Below are positions 54,922 through 63,355 of a stretch of DNA of 64,000 nt, piece after piece. Source of the stretch: an uncultured Tateyamaria sp. (GTDB lineage Bacteria; Pseudomonadota; Alphaproteobacteria; Rhodobacterales; Rhodobacteraceae). How positions within the stretch are numbered: the stretch's first letter is position 1; every line of letters begins with the position of its first letter. The notes beneath the pieces were generated by a model. It was not told the origin of the DNA, made no database searches, and saw nothing but the letters and a program-made list of their open reading frames with translations. The position numbers were made by a program, and so were the translations under genes. The stretch spans positions 1,240,001 to 1,304,000 of the forward strand of contig CANMVD010000001.1 in assembly GCA_947501275.1 (NCBI GenBank), in the 5' to 3' direction.

Positions 54922-57201
54922 ATGAACAAGGCGATCACTGATGGCGTGCTGCTGATGCCACCGGCCTTTGAGAACGGACTCGACGTGTGGTCCAACGGCG
55001 ATGGGACTCCAGGTTCTGATACCTATGCCTCTGCATCGAATGCAGCCTTTGTGCCTGCGGACCAGGACTTTGGCGGGGCGCTTGAGATGCAAAAGATCTC
55101 GAGCACGACGCGTGTGCGGTATATGGGTCAGACGCCATTGCTACCGGGATGCTACCTGCGCGTGACTGCCCGTATCAAGGCGATCAGTGGCAATCTGCCG
55201 TCTGTCCGTATTGCCGGTTACGCCGCGCACGCCAACGGGACAGCGGTGGCGGGTGTCGAGACCCGAGCAGATAGCGTTGCGATCACCAATTACGGCACCG
55301 TCACCGAAGTTTCTGCCATCATCGGTGCGGGCAATCGCAGTGGTGTGGATCTGGTCTGGGGACCGGATGCTGTTTACGGCCACTTCGGCATTGATTTGAC
55401 GGGCCCTAACGGCGGGGTGGTGCGCATTGACGATATCGAGATCGAAGACATCACCTCGGTCTTTTTTCGTGACATCATGTCCGTCGTGGATGTGCGCGAC
55501 TTTGGCGCTGTTGGGGATGGCAGCACGGATGACAGTGCAGCCTTTGATGCGGCGGATTCTGCGGCTGACGGGCGTACTGTTCTGATCCCCGAAGGCGTGT
55601 TCCGCCTCGAGAACGATGTGGCGTTCAACAACGACGTGAAGTTCGAAGGCACGGTTACCATGCCCACGGAGAACATGCTGCTTTTGCGCCGCAACTACGA
55701 TTTGGCAACGTATATCGACGCATTTGGCAACGAAGGACTCGCCCTTGGCAAAGCGTTCCAGGCGCTGCTGAACAACTCGGATCACGAAAGCCTTGATATG
55801 GGGGGGCGCCGGGTTGGCCTGACCGAACCCTTGGACATGCAGGCAGCTGTGCCCAACCGCACCGATTTTGCGACCCGTCGTGTCATCCGAAATGGCCAGA
55901 TTGAGGCGATTGGTGACAACTGGTCGACCGAGGTTGCGTTTTCTCAGGCAACCTACAGCGCCTCCAATTCGCGCAAACTGACAAATGTCACGAATGTCGC
56001 CAACATTCCAGTTGGCTCGCTTGTCGAAGGCACGGGTGTCGGGCGCGAGATCTACGTGCGTTCTAAAAATGTGGGAGCACAAGAACTTGAGCTCAATGCC
56101 CCACTATTTGATGCGGAAGGTACGCAGAACTACACGTTCAGCCGCTTCCAGTACCTAGTGGATTTCAGTGGGTTCTCGAAGTTCACGAAATTCATTCTGT
56201 CCGACATCGAGTTTCAGTGTAACGGCAAGTGCAGCGCGGTCTTGCTGGCCCCGACTGGGCCGACAAACGAGTTTCAAGACTGTTTCTTTAGCCGTCCCAA
56301 GGACCGGGGCATCACGTCGATTGGGACGGGCTGTCAGGGTATGCTGATTGACCGCTGTCAGTTCCTGTCCGCTGAAGAGGCCGAGAACGTGGAGCAACGC
56401 ACCAGCATCGGGCTGAACGTGAACACAAATGACGTCAAGCTGCGCGATTGCCGAGCCACCCAATTCCGCCACTTTGCCGTTATGGCCGGGCAGAACCACC
56501 TGATCACCAGCAACCATTTTTTCCAGGGTGACAGCGTGCCGGATGGTATCCGGACTGCTGGCTTGGTCTTACAAGAGAACTTTGTCGCGACTGTGGTCAG
56601 CGGTAACTATATCGACAATTGCTTTGTCGAATGGACAAACGAGCGGGATCCCACGCCAGCTTTCAACGGCGGGTTCTCGTTCAGCTCCTTTACGCTGGCG
56701 GACAACGTGTTCCTGAGCGGGGACGTGGTACCGTGGTTCAGCTACTTGGTCGTCAAGCCACATGGTGCAGGCCACTTCCTGAACGGTGTCACCGTTGCTG
56801 GGAATCGTTTCCGGAGCATCAATGGTGTGATCACTCGGGCCGAGCGGGTCGACACCAGCTTTGCCGACCTGGACCACAGTCGAGCGCGTGATGTGGATTT
56901 TGCCGGGAACTCATACCACAACGTGACGGAGCAGGCCCACAACCCCCTGATTGTCAGCTATAATCAGAACACGGCGGCACAAACCTGGACTATCGACACC
57001 GACAAGAAGTTACCCTTTGAGGGGCAATGCGTCGCCGTTGACGCTGTGGTTGCTACCAGTGACATTCGCGACACGAGCAACGTCAAACAATTCATGGCCC
57101 CTGTGGCCCGCGGATTGAACGGTACAGATCTGGACCGCTTCACCCTTGAATGGGGAACGGCGGTGCATGGTTCCGTGCGCGCGACTGTCCGAATGGACTA
57201 A
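54922..57201 (+). CDS. Pectin-lyase-fold (glycosyl hydrolase 28-related) protein
   Basis: A 759-residue protein with an N-terminal beta domain (about residues 20-185), a pectate lyase 3-type start VDVRDFGAVGDGSTDDSAAFDAA near 190, and a right-handed beta-helix (about 200-700) with repeating Asn/Cys ladders such as FQDCFFSRPKD. It lacks a signal peptide. The family is common in Rhodobacteraceae and may act on polysaccharide. I chose the ATG at 54922 (MNKAITDGVLLMPPAF). Its stop overlaps the convergent gene's stop. Confidence 0.85.
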   Translation: MNKAITDGVLLMPPAFENGLDVWSNGDGTPGSDTYASASNAAFVPADQDFGGALEMQKISSTTRVRYMGQTPLLPGCYLRVTARIKAISGNLPSVRIAGYAAHANGTAVAGVETRADSVAITNYGTVTEVSAIIGAGNRSGVDLVWGPDAVYGHFGIDLTGPNGGVVRIDDIEIEDITSVFFRDIMSVVDVRDFGAVGDGSTDDSAAFDAADSAADGRTVLIPEGVFRLENDVAFNNDVKFEGTVTMPTENMLLLRRNYDLATYIDAFGNEGLALGKAFQALLNNSDHESLDMGGRRVGLTEPLDMQAAVPNRTDFATRRVIRNGQIEAIGDNWSTEVAFSQATYSASNSRKLTNVTNVANIPVGSLVEGTGVGREIYVRSKNVGAQELELNAPLFDAEGTQNYTFSRFQYLVDFSGFSKFTKFILSDIEFQCNGKCSAVLLAPTGPTNEFQDCFFSRPKDRGITSIGTGCQGMLIDRCQFLSAEEAENVEQRTSIGLNVNTNDVKLRDCRATQFRHFAVMAGQNHLITSNHFFQGDSVPDGIRTAGLVLQENFVATVVSGNYIDNCFVEWTNERDPTPAFNGGFSFSSFTLADNVFLSGDVVPWFSYLVVKPHGAGHFLNGVTVAGNRFRSINGVITRAERVDTSFADLDHSRARDVDFAGNSYHNVTEQAHNPLIVSYNQNTAAQTWTIDTDKKLPFEGQCVAVDAVVATSDIRDTSNVKQFMAPVARGLNGTDLDRFTLEWGTAVHGSVRATVRMD

Positions 57202-57848
57202 AAATCACGCCAGAGGCCGAGTTTCAGAGAGACCTCTCCATTCTCGGCCTCTAGCCCTATCTGATAGCTCGGTTTTTTCGCCTTGGGCTGCCAGATCAAC
57301 GACGGAGCCAGTGTAGCGGAAAAGTCTGTTTCGGTATGGCTGAGGAAGACTTGCAGCATGCCCTTGGTTTTTTTGCCAAGTGCCATGCCGAATGTTGCAT
57401 CCAGTTTTGCAGTCGTCGCTTGCCCGCTCAGTGACCATTCCACAGCGCTGTCGATCGCGAGCCAGCCATTGCGTTCTTTCCACTGCAATCCGCGCCCGTA
57501 ACTAACACCCGTCAGTAAGAGTGGATCCTGAATAACGCCAAAAGTGCTGCCAATCCCCAAATCGTACGCCAGCTTGTAAGGCCGATCACCTGTCGGGATT
57601 GCCCGGCGCATAAAAACAAAGGCCCGGCCATCCCCGAGTTGGCCAAGTGTCATGTTAACGTCAGCTTTGACCCCAAGTGTTAGCTTGGGTCGCACGCCAT
57701 ATTCAAAGTATAGCCCACCGTCGCTGTTTCCGTCCCGACCTTGCAGAACGTAAGTCGCCAGAAACCCTGTCCCATCCGCACGCAGCCAAGCGCCCGCCCC
57801 AGCGGGTGAGGCCGCCAGAAGTCCAAGGCAAAAAACAAGGGTGCGCAC
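57198..57848 (-). CDS. Outer-membrane beta-barrel-like protein
   Basis: Exported protein of 216 residues with a signal peptide (about residues 1-19, ending AGAGA) and alternating polar/hydrophobic strands. It ends in Phe (LWRDF), the usual C-terminal signal for BAM-dependent barrels. No specific family recognised. Its stop codon overlaps that of the pectin-lyase-fold gene on the other strand. Confidence 0.75.
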   Translation of the reverse strand: MRTLVFCLGLLAASPAGAGAWLRADGTGFLATYVLQGRDGNSDGGLYFEYGVRPKLTLGVKADVNMTLGQLGDGRAFVFMRRAIPTGDRPYKLAYDLGIGSTFGVIQDPLLLTGVSYGRGLQWKERNGWLAIDSAVEWSLSGQATTAKLDATFGMALGKKTKGMLQVFLSHTETDFSATLAPSLIWQPKAKKPSYQIGLEAENGEVSLKLGLWRDF

Positions 57849-57949
57849 GTGGGCAGGCTCCGGTTGAGGCCCTTCTTTCTGCGCAGTTCTTGGTTAACAA
57901 AGGGTTAGGGTGGTCTGGTCAACTATTGCGCGCGGTTTACCTTTGCGCC

Positions 57950-58420
57950 ATGGAGCTGATCCCCGAAAATGTTCAATCTTACCCGCGCCCACCCGTTGTC
58001 GAGCCAGTGCGGCAGCGTGTGCTTGTGCTGTTGGGTGGCGCAGTTGTCGCTGACAGTATCGATACGTTACGGGTGTTGGAGACGCACCACGCACCGACCT
58101 ATTACATCCCCTTGGCCGATGTTCAGGCCACGTTGACACCCGCTTCTGGTACGTCGTTTTGCGAATGGAAGGGGCGTGCGCAGTATTGGACCGTCAAGGT
58201 AGGCAAGATCAAAGCGACGCGTGCGGCCTGGAGCTATGCGCGTCCGACCCCACGCTTTGCCTGCCTCGCGGATCACATCGCAATCTATGCAACGTCGATG
58301 GATGCTTGTTTTGTGGGGGACACGCAGGTGACCCCGCAGCCGGGTGACTTTTACGGTGGCTGGGTGACACCAAACCTGATGGGTCAGATCAAAGGTGCCC
58401 CGGGAACGCGTCATTGGTGA
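57950..58420 (+). CDS. DUF427 family protein
   Basis: A 156-residue cytosolic protein with the DUF427 features VRVLVLLGGAVVADS-like strand (near residue 22), TYYIPLADV, the FCEWKGRAQYW block near 68 and the C-terminal GDFYGGWVTPNL. The family has a beta-tent fold and unknown role. I chose the ATG at 57950 (MELIPENV); upstream codons are shadow of the barrel gene. Confidence 0.9.
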   Translation: MELIPENVQSYPRPPVVEPVRQRVLVLLGGAVVADSIDTLRVLETHHAPTYYIPLADVQATLTPASGTSFCEWKGRAQYWTVKVGKIKATRAAWSYARPTPRFACLADHIAIYATSMDACFVGDTQVTPQPGDFYGGWVTPNLMGQIKGAPGTRHW

Positions 58421-58477
58421 CTGGCATTTTGCAGTATGCACCCCATGTTAGGCTCAAGAGTTAACGGAGAAACGCCC

Positions 58478-58747
58478 ATGCAATGCCCCATCGACGGAAC
58501 CGCCCTTGTCATCACGGATCGCAGCGGGGTCGAGATCGACTTTTGCCCGACCTGTCGCGGGGTGTGGCTGGACCGGGGCGAGCTGGACAAGATCATTGAA
58601 CGCGCGGCAGCTTACAGCGCTCCTCCGCCCCCGCCTCAACCGACCCGTCATATGCAAGACGACGGGTACGAGGATCGCGGTGACCGCCGCGATCGCCGCA
58701 AGAAAGGCGGGATCGGGGATCTGCTGGGTGACATCTTCGACTTTTAG
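58478..58747 (+). CDS. TFIIB-type zinc-ribbon protein
   Basis: An 89-residue protein with a zf-TFIIB zinc ribbon: CPIDGTALVITDRSGVEIDF (first Cys) and CPTCRGVWLDRGELDKI (second pair). The tail is rich in Pro, Asp and Arg and ends GIGDLLGDIFDF, as in related proteins. Function unknown. GGAGAAACGCCC precedes the ATG. The stop overlaps the stop of the convergent membrane gene. Confidence 0.9.
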   Translation: MQCPIDGTALVITDRSGVEIDFCPTCRGVWLDRGELDKIIERAAAYSAPPPPPQPTRHMQDDGYEDRGDRRDRRKKGGIGDLLGDIFDF

Positions 58748-59082
58748 GCGACCCTGCTGAGCAGAACCATTGCCGTCAAGGCACAAGCCAACCCTGCGTA
58801 CTCGCGGGCGTGCAGTGCTCCGCCAAACCACACTGCGCCAATCAGAGCCAGAGCCAGCAATGTGATCATGGAGTAGGCCACACCGGCCTGCACCAATGTC
58901 ATGTGCTGCATGGCAAAGAACCAGAACAGGGCGGAGACAGCGTAAAGAATGCAGCCCAGAGCAACGAAGCCGGACCACATGGGCTGGTCGCCGTCGGCTG
59001 CGTATTTAAGAGCCGTGTCGCCGACAATGACGACGAGGGCAGTGATAAATGTAAAGCCGAAGCCAAATAACAAATGGGTCAT
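58744..59082 (-). CDS. Small four-span DMT/SMR-like membrane protein
   Basis: A 112-residue protein with four predicted membrane segments, the size and layout of the small multidrug resistance group. The membrane-embedded Glu of true drug exporters (first helix) is not present: the equivalent position in LVVIVGDTALK appears to be Val. It is therefore closer to SMR-like lipid or sugar carriers than to EmrE, and function is unassigned. I chose the ATG at 59082 (MTHLLFGF). Confidence 0.65.
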   Translation of the reverse strand: MTHLLFGFGFTFITALVVIVGDTALKYAADGDQPMWSGFVALGCILYAVSALFWFFAMQHMTLVQAGVAYSMITLLALALIGAVWFGGALHAREYAGLACALTAMVLLSRVA

Positions 59083-59191
59083 AAAATCGCCTTTGGTGAA
59101 TGTGCAAAACGCATCGGGAGGCGGTGTATTCGTAGAATGTAACCAGACTAGACCACTCACGTATGTGCAGGTAGTCGGGTATTCCCGACCC

Positions 59192-59611
59192 TCAGGCGAG
59201 TGGGGTCACGGTACAGGCGCGAAAGTCCTGTACGGGACCGGTGGCCCCTTCCAGTGAAACGGTCGCTGCACTTGTCGCGGTAAATGCTGTGGCAGTTTCG
59301 TTGAATTCCAGCCCGTCGAGTACGTTCCCAAACCCCGTGTCCGTGACACTCAGCGTATTGCCGGAAACGCTGTGGCGGGTGGTCGAGATCGTGTTGGGGG
59401 ATGGCCCGTCAAATCGCATGGAGAACGACGGAGCTTGCGGCCAGCCAGCAGGCGAAGTGACCGCAATGGCATAAAGACCGGTGGTATGGTCGTAGGTAAG
59501 GGTGACGTCTGTGGTGGTCTCGGTGTGAGAGAGGGTGCAAATGGGCGTCGCGGAAAACTCCCAAGCATATGCCGGGGCCGCGAGAACCAACAGAGCTATG
59601 GCGCGGATCAT
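59192..59611 (-). CDS. Exported hypothetical protein
   Basis: Unrecognised 139-residue product with a signal peptide (residues 1-16, ending APAYAW), two Cys (one early, one near the C-terminus) and Thr/Ser-rich beta sequence. The ATG overlaps the VOC gene stop (ATGA), so the two are translated together. Confidence 0.7.
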   Translation of the reverse strand: MIRAIALLVLAAPAYAWEFSATPICTLSHTETTTDVTLTYDHTTGLYAIAVTSPAGWPQAPSFSMRFDGPSPNTISTTRHSVSGNTLSVTDTGFGNVLDGLEFNETATAFTATSAATVSLEGATGPVQDFRACTVTPLA

Positions 59612-60009
59612 GTGGGCGCTGTGCTCAGGTCGAAATCAATGTGGATGTGGTTGCCGTCTGGGTCAGCAATGTTGACCTGCACGATTTCGGTGCCCGGTAC
59701 ATGGCCCAACCGCGGAGCGATCCCATGCTGCGCGAGCGTATCAAGGAATGTCTGATAGCCGCTGGCGCGAAAGGCCACATGTTCCATCCGTACACCGTCA
59801 TACCCGGTGGGGGCATTTTCGACTTCGACCAGATGCACAACGGGCGTGTCCCCGAGATAAAGCCACGCACCCGGAATGTCGAAAGGTGGACGGGGACCTG
59901 CGTGTAAGTCAAGCACCTCGGCATACCACTTTTGCATGGCGGCGAGGTTCTGCGTGAGGACGTTGACGTGATCGAAAGCGGTGAGGGGCATGGAGGGAGC
60001 GTATGACAT
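59608..60009 (-). CDS. VOC (glyoxalase/dioxygenase) family protein
   Basis: Single VOC-fold protein of 133 residues with FDHVNVLTQNLAAMQKWY at the start of the first module, metal-type His/Glu in MEHVAFRASG and the C-terminal IADPDGNHIHIDF. Could be a lyase, isomerase or resistance protein; substrate not recognisable. Starts at 60009 (MSYAPSMPL) and 59991 (MPLTAF) are both possible and neither has a clear ribosome site. Confidence 0.82.
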   Translation of the reverse strand: MSYAPSMPLTAFDHVNVLTQNLAAMQKWYAEVLDLHAGPRPPFDIPGAWLYLGDTPVVHLVEVENAPTGYDGVRMEHVAFRASGYQTFLDTLAQHGIAPRLGHVPGTEIVQVNIADPDGNHIHIDFDLSTAPT

Positions 60010-60037
60010 TTGCGCGCGCCTGTGAAGGTGACGCGAG

Positions 60038-60060
60038 ATGGGCAATATTGCCCATCCTAC
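60038..60060. repeat. REP palindrome, left of RAYT
   Basis: ATGGGCAATATTGCCCAT, an 18-base perfect palindrome, is followed by CCTAC, the same design as the two copies after the transposase gene. Confidence 0.85.
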
Positions 60061-60095
60061 ACGAAGAATTAACCATGGATCGGGATGTTGGGTGC

Positions 60096-60620
60096 ATGAC
60101 CCGATACCGTCGTTTGCGCATTCCCGGTGCCACCTACTTCTTTACTGTCAATCTTGCGCGGCGTGGAGATGACCTGTTGGTGACGCATATCGACGACTTG
60201 CGCAGGGCTTATGCCGCCACGCATTGCGAGCAACCGTTTCAGACGGACGCGATTGTCATTTTGCCAGATCATTTGCACGCCGTCTGGACATTGCCGCCGG
60301 GGGATGCTGATTTTTCCAGTCGATGGCGCAAGATCAAGGCGCGATTCAGTCGATCCGTCGGCAAGCGACGGTTGCGCGGCTGGAGCAAGGTCCGAAAGCG
60401 GGAGGCTGGCATTTGGCAGCGTCGGTTTTGGGAGCACGCCATTCGGGACGAAGCGGATTTCCGGGCACATATGGCGTATTGCTGGGGCAATCCGGTGAAG
60501 CATGGACATGTTGCGCGAGCGGTGGAGTGGCCGCATTCGTCGATCCATCGGGATGTGCGGTTGGGGCGTGTGGACCCGGAATGGCGTGGCGCGGTTTTGG
60601 AGGGTTCGTTCGGCGAGTAG
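60096..60620 (+). CDS. REP-associated tyrosine transposase (RAYT)
   Basis: HUH-type Y1 transposase of the RAYT group, thought to process and spread REP sequences without being autonomous. The 174-residue protein has the family start YRRLRIPGATYFFTVNL, the HUH motif in LPDHLHAVWTLP, and the C-terminal WGNPVKHGHV and WPHSSIHR blocks. It is flanked on both sides by REP palindromes, one of which begins with the bases of its TAG stop. I chose the ATG at 60096; an ATG at 60075 adds seven residues. Confidence 0.9.
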   Translation: MTRYRRLRIPGATYFFTVNLARRGDDLLVTHIDDLRRAYAATHCEQPFQTDAIVILPDHLHAVWTLPPGDADFSSRWRKIKARFSRSVGKRRLRGWSKVRKREAGIWQRRFWEHAIRDEADFRAHMAYCWGNPVKHGHVARAVEWPHSSIHRDVRLGRVDPEWRGAVLEGSFGE

Positions 60621-60688
60621 GGTGGGCAATTTTGCCCACCATGCGTCAGGTTTGATTGGGGGATGATGGGCAAAATTGCCCATCCTAC
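60617..60688. repeat. Inverted pair of REP palindromes, right of RAYT
   Basis: GTAGGGTGGGCAATTTTGCC opens the first copy (60617-60640, palindrome GTGGGCAATTTTGCCCAC). ATGGGCAAAATTGCCCAT (60666-60683) plus CCTAC is the second, in opposite orientation, 25 bases away. The pair forms a BIME-like unit that can fold into a long hairpin. Confidence 0.85.
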
Positions 60689-60759
60689 GGGTTGCTTCTA
60701 ATAGGCGCATGGTTGGTGCGCTGGCGAGATAAATCCTCGCTGCGCGGTCGAACGTGGTG

Positions 60760-61050
60760 TCAATTCTCAAGCCCGGAAAGGGATATTTCCAGACCGCGGA
60801 TGTAATTCAGCTCTCCTTCAGCGCCCAAATCGTTCCCGCTTTCCATAAGTTGCGCGTAGCGATCATAGGCATTTCTAATTTTGGATTTCATATCAATGAC
60901 ATCCGCGGGGCTGTAGGACAGCTCGGAACTCGCCTCCAATTTTTTGCGGAGTTTTGGATATTTCTCGCGCAGTTTTTTTACGCGTTTAAAGTCGCCAACC
61001 CTAATTGCATCAATAATGTCGTTTATGAGCGTTTTAGCATCACTATCCAT
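60760..61050 (-). CDS. Small AT-rich helical hypothetical protein
   Basis: Unrecognised 96-residue, highly charged and probably all-helical protein (for example FKRVKKLREKYPKLRKKLEA near residue 21). No membrane segment and no cysteine. Its base composition is clearly more AT-rich than the flanking uvrB and VOC genes, and it lies beside the RAYT/REP unit, which points to horizontal origin. It starts MDSDAKTLINDI. Confidence 0.6.
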   Translation of the reverse strand: MDSDAKTLINDIIDAIRVGDFKRVKKLREKYPKLRKKLEASSELSYSPADVIDMKSKIRNAYDRYAQLMESGNDLGAEGELNYIRGLEISLSGLEN

Positions 61051-61103
61051 GGCACCATTCCTGAACTATGCGGGATTTTTATACCAGACTCTCGAAGCAA
61101 TAG

Positions 61104-63302
61104 TTACCGCTTCCGCCGCTTCACATTCCCGCCCCGCTGACCGGCCCGCCCAGCCGTTGATCGACCCGATGCCTTTTGCGCGTCGTCTACGGCTTTTTCC
61201 ACCGCGTATTGCCTTGCCAAGGGGTCGTCGGCCACGACCAGATCGACCGTTTCCAGCCGTTTGACCTCATCCCTCAAGCGTGCAGCCTCTTCGAATTCGA
61301 GGTTTTCGGCCGCCTTGCGCATATCGGCGCGCAATCCGTCCAGCACGGCCTGCAGGTTGCCACCCGCAAGCGTTTTGTCGACCTTGGCGGTGACGCGGTT
61401 CATGTCGACGTCGCCTTTGTAGAGGCCCGCCAGCACATCCTCGACGTTCTTTTTGACTGTCTCCGGCGTGATCCCGTGCTTTTCGTTATAGGCCATCTGT
61501 TTGGCGCGGCGTCGGTCTGTTTCGGCCAACGCACGTTCCATCGAGCCGGTGATTTTGTCGGCATACATGATGACGCGCCCGTCGGCATTGCGCGCCGCAC
61601 GACCAATGGTTTGGACCAGCGAAGTCTCGGAACGCAGGAACCCTTCCTTGTCCGCATCGAGGATCGCGACGAGCCCACATTCGGGGATGTCGAGGCCCTC
61701 GCGCAGCAGGTTGATCCCGATCAGCACGTCAAAGGCCCCAAGGCGCAGGTCGCGGAGGATCTCGATCCGTTCCAGCGTGTCGATATCGGAGTGCATGTAG
61801 CGCACGCGGATGCCCTGTTCGTGCATGTATTCGGTGAGGTCTTCGGCCATGCGTTTGGTCAGCGTCGTGCAAAGCGTGCGCATGCCGTCAGCAGCCACCT
61901 TGCGCACCTCGTCCAGCAGATCGTCGACCTGCATTGCGACGGGGCGGATTTCGACGACAGGGTCCAAAAGGCCCGTGGGGCGGATGACCTGTTCGGTGAA
62001 CACACCGCCGGTTTGTTCGATCTCCCATGCCGCAGGGGTGGCGGACACAAACACCGATTGCGGGCGCATGGCGTCCCACTCCTCGAACTTGAGGGGACGG
62101 TTGTCCATGCAGGAGGGCAAGCGGAACCCGTGCTCGGCCAGCGTGAACTTGCGGCGATAGTCGCCTTTGTACATGCCGCCAATCTGGGGCACGGACACGT
62201 GGGATTCATCGGCAAAGACGATGGCGTTGTCGGGGATGAATTCGAACAGGGTGGGGGGCGGCTCGCCCGGTGCGCGCCCCGTCAGATAACGCGAATAGTT
62301 CTCGATACCGTTGCACACGCCTGTGGCCTCAAGCATCTCAAGATCAAAGTTGGTGCGCTGTTCGAGCCGTTGCGCTTCGAGCAATTTGCCTTCGTTGACC
62401 AGTTGATCCAGCCGGACCTTGAGTTCCTTTTTGATCGAGATGATCGCCTGCGTCATGGTCGGTTTGGGTGTGACGTAGTGCGAGTTGGCATAGACGCGCA
62501 CCTGCTCCATCGCGGCGGCCTTTTCCCCGGTCAAAGGGTCGAATTCGGTGATGCTTTCAAGCTCTTCGCCAAAGAAAGACAGCTTCCATGCGCGGTCTTC
62601 GAGGTGGGCGGGGAAGATTTCGAGCGAGTCGCCGCGCACCCGGAATGTACCCCGCTGGAACGCCTGATCGTTGCGCTTGTACTGCTGGGCAATGAGGTCG
62701 GCCATGACCTGGCGTTGATCATAGGATTTGCCGACCTTGAGGTCTTGGGTCATCGCGCCGTAGGTTTCCACCGACCCGATGCCGTAGATGCACGACACAG
62801 AGGCCACGATGATCACGTCATCGCGTTCCAGCAGTGCCCGCGTGGCCGAGTGGCGCATACGGTCGATCTGCTCGTTGATCTGGGATTCCTTCTCGATATA
62901 GGTGTCAGACCGGGCCACATAGGCTTCGGGCTGGTAGTAGTCGTAGAAGGATACGAAGTATTCGACGGAATTCTCCGGGAAAAACCCTTTGAATTCGCCA
63001 TAAAGCTGCGCCGCCAGCGTCTTGTTCGGGGCAAGGATGATGGCGGGGCGCTGCGTTTCCTCAATGACCTTGGCCATGGTGTAGGTCTTGCCCGTTCCGG
63101 TCGCCCCCAGCAGAACCTGATCGCGGTCCCCTGCCATCACGCCCGCGCTCAGTTCCTTGATCGCTGTCGGCTGGTCGCCTGCGGGCTGGAATTCGGTGTT
63201 CATGACAAGCCGTTTGCCCCCCTCAAGTTTGAGACGGGTGCGGACGTCTTCGGCTGGATTGGCCAGAAACGTGTCGGAGGTGTCAGTGTGTGCGTGCGGC
63301 AT
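61104..63302 (-). CDS. uvrB: Excinuclease ABC subunit B
   Basis: Damage-verification helicase of nucleotide excision repair. The 732-residue protein has Walker [14 protein letters not shown] near residue 65, the beta-hairpin region ([18 protein letters not shown]) near 120, the DEAD-type DESHVSVPQ near 360, helicase motif VI-type QTIGRAARN near 560, and the C-terminal UVR motif ([19 protein letters not shown]). I chose the ATG at 63302 ([10 protein letters not shown]). No SOS-type operator was found upstream. Confidence 0.97.
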   Translation of the reverse strand: MPHAHTDTSDTFLANPAEDVRTRLKLEGGKRLVMNTEFQPAGDQPTAIKELSAGVMAGDRDQVLLGATGTGKTYTMAKVIEETQRPAIILAPNKTLAAQLYGEFKGFFPENSVEYFVSFYDYYQPEAYVARSDTYIEKESQINEQIDRMRHSATRALLERDDVIIVASVSCIYGIGSVETYGAMTQDLKVGKSYDQRQVMADLIAQQYKRNDQAFQRGTFRVRGDSLEIFPAHLEDRAWKLSFFGEELESITEFDPLTGEKAAAMEQVRVYANSHYVTPKPTMTQAIISIKKELKVRLDQLVNEGKLLEAQRLEQRTNFDLEMLEATGVCNGIENYSRYLTGRAPGEPPPTLFEFIPDNAIVFADESHVSVPQIGGMYKGDYRRKFTLAEHGFRLPSCMDNRPLKFEEWDAMRPQSVFVSATPAAWEIEQTGGVFTEQVIRPTGLLDPVVEIRPVAMQVDDLLDEVRKVAADGMRTLCTTLTKRMAEDLTEYMHEQGIRVRYMHSDIDTLERIEILRDLRLGAFDVLIGINLLREGLDIPECGLVAILDADKEGFLRSETSLVQTIGRAARNADGRVIMYADKITGSMERALAETDRRRAKQMAYNEKHGITPETVKKNVEDVLAGLYKGDVDMNRVTAKVDKTLAGGNLQAVLDGLRADMRKAAENLEFEEAARLRDEVKRLETVDLVVADDPLARQYAVEKAVDDAQKASGRSTAGRAGQRGGNVKRRKR

Positions 63303-63355
63303 ATCGCTAATCTGGTTCGGAATGGGGCAGGTGCAAGGGGTAGAGCGACTTACTG

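Noticed and set aside
54922-57201. Phage tailspike or prophage remnant
   Set aside because: The beta-helix protein resembles tailspikes, but there are no phage structural, integrase or lysis genes around it and its neighbours are housekeeping genes.
63303-63355. SOS (LexA) operator before uvrB
   Set aside because: The alphaproteobacterial GTTC-N7-GTTC or GAAC-N7-GAAC pattern is not present; only single half-sites occur.
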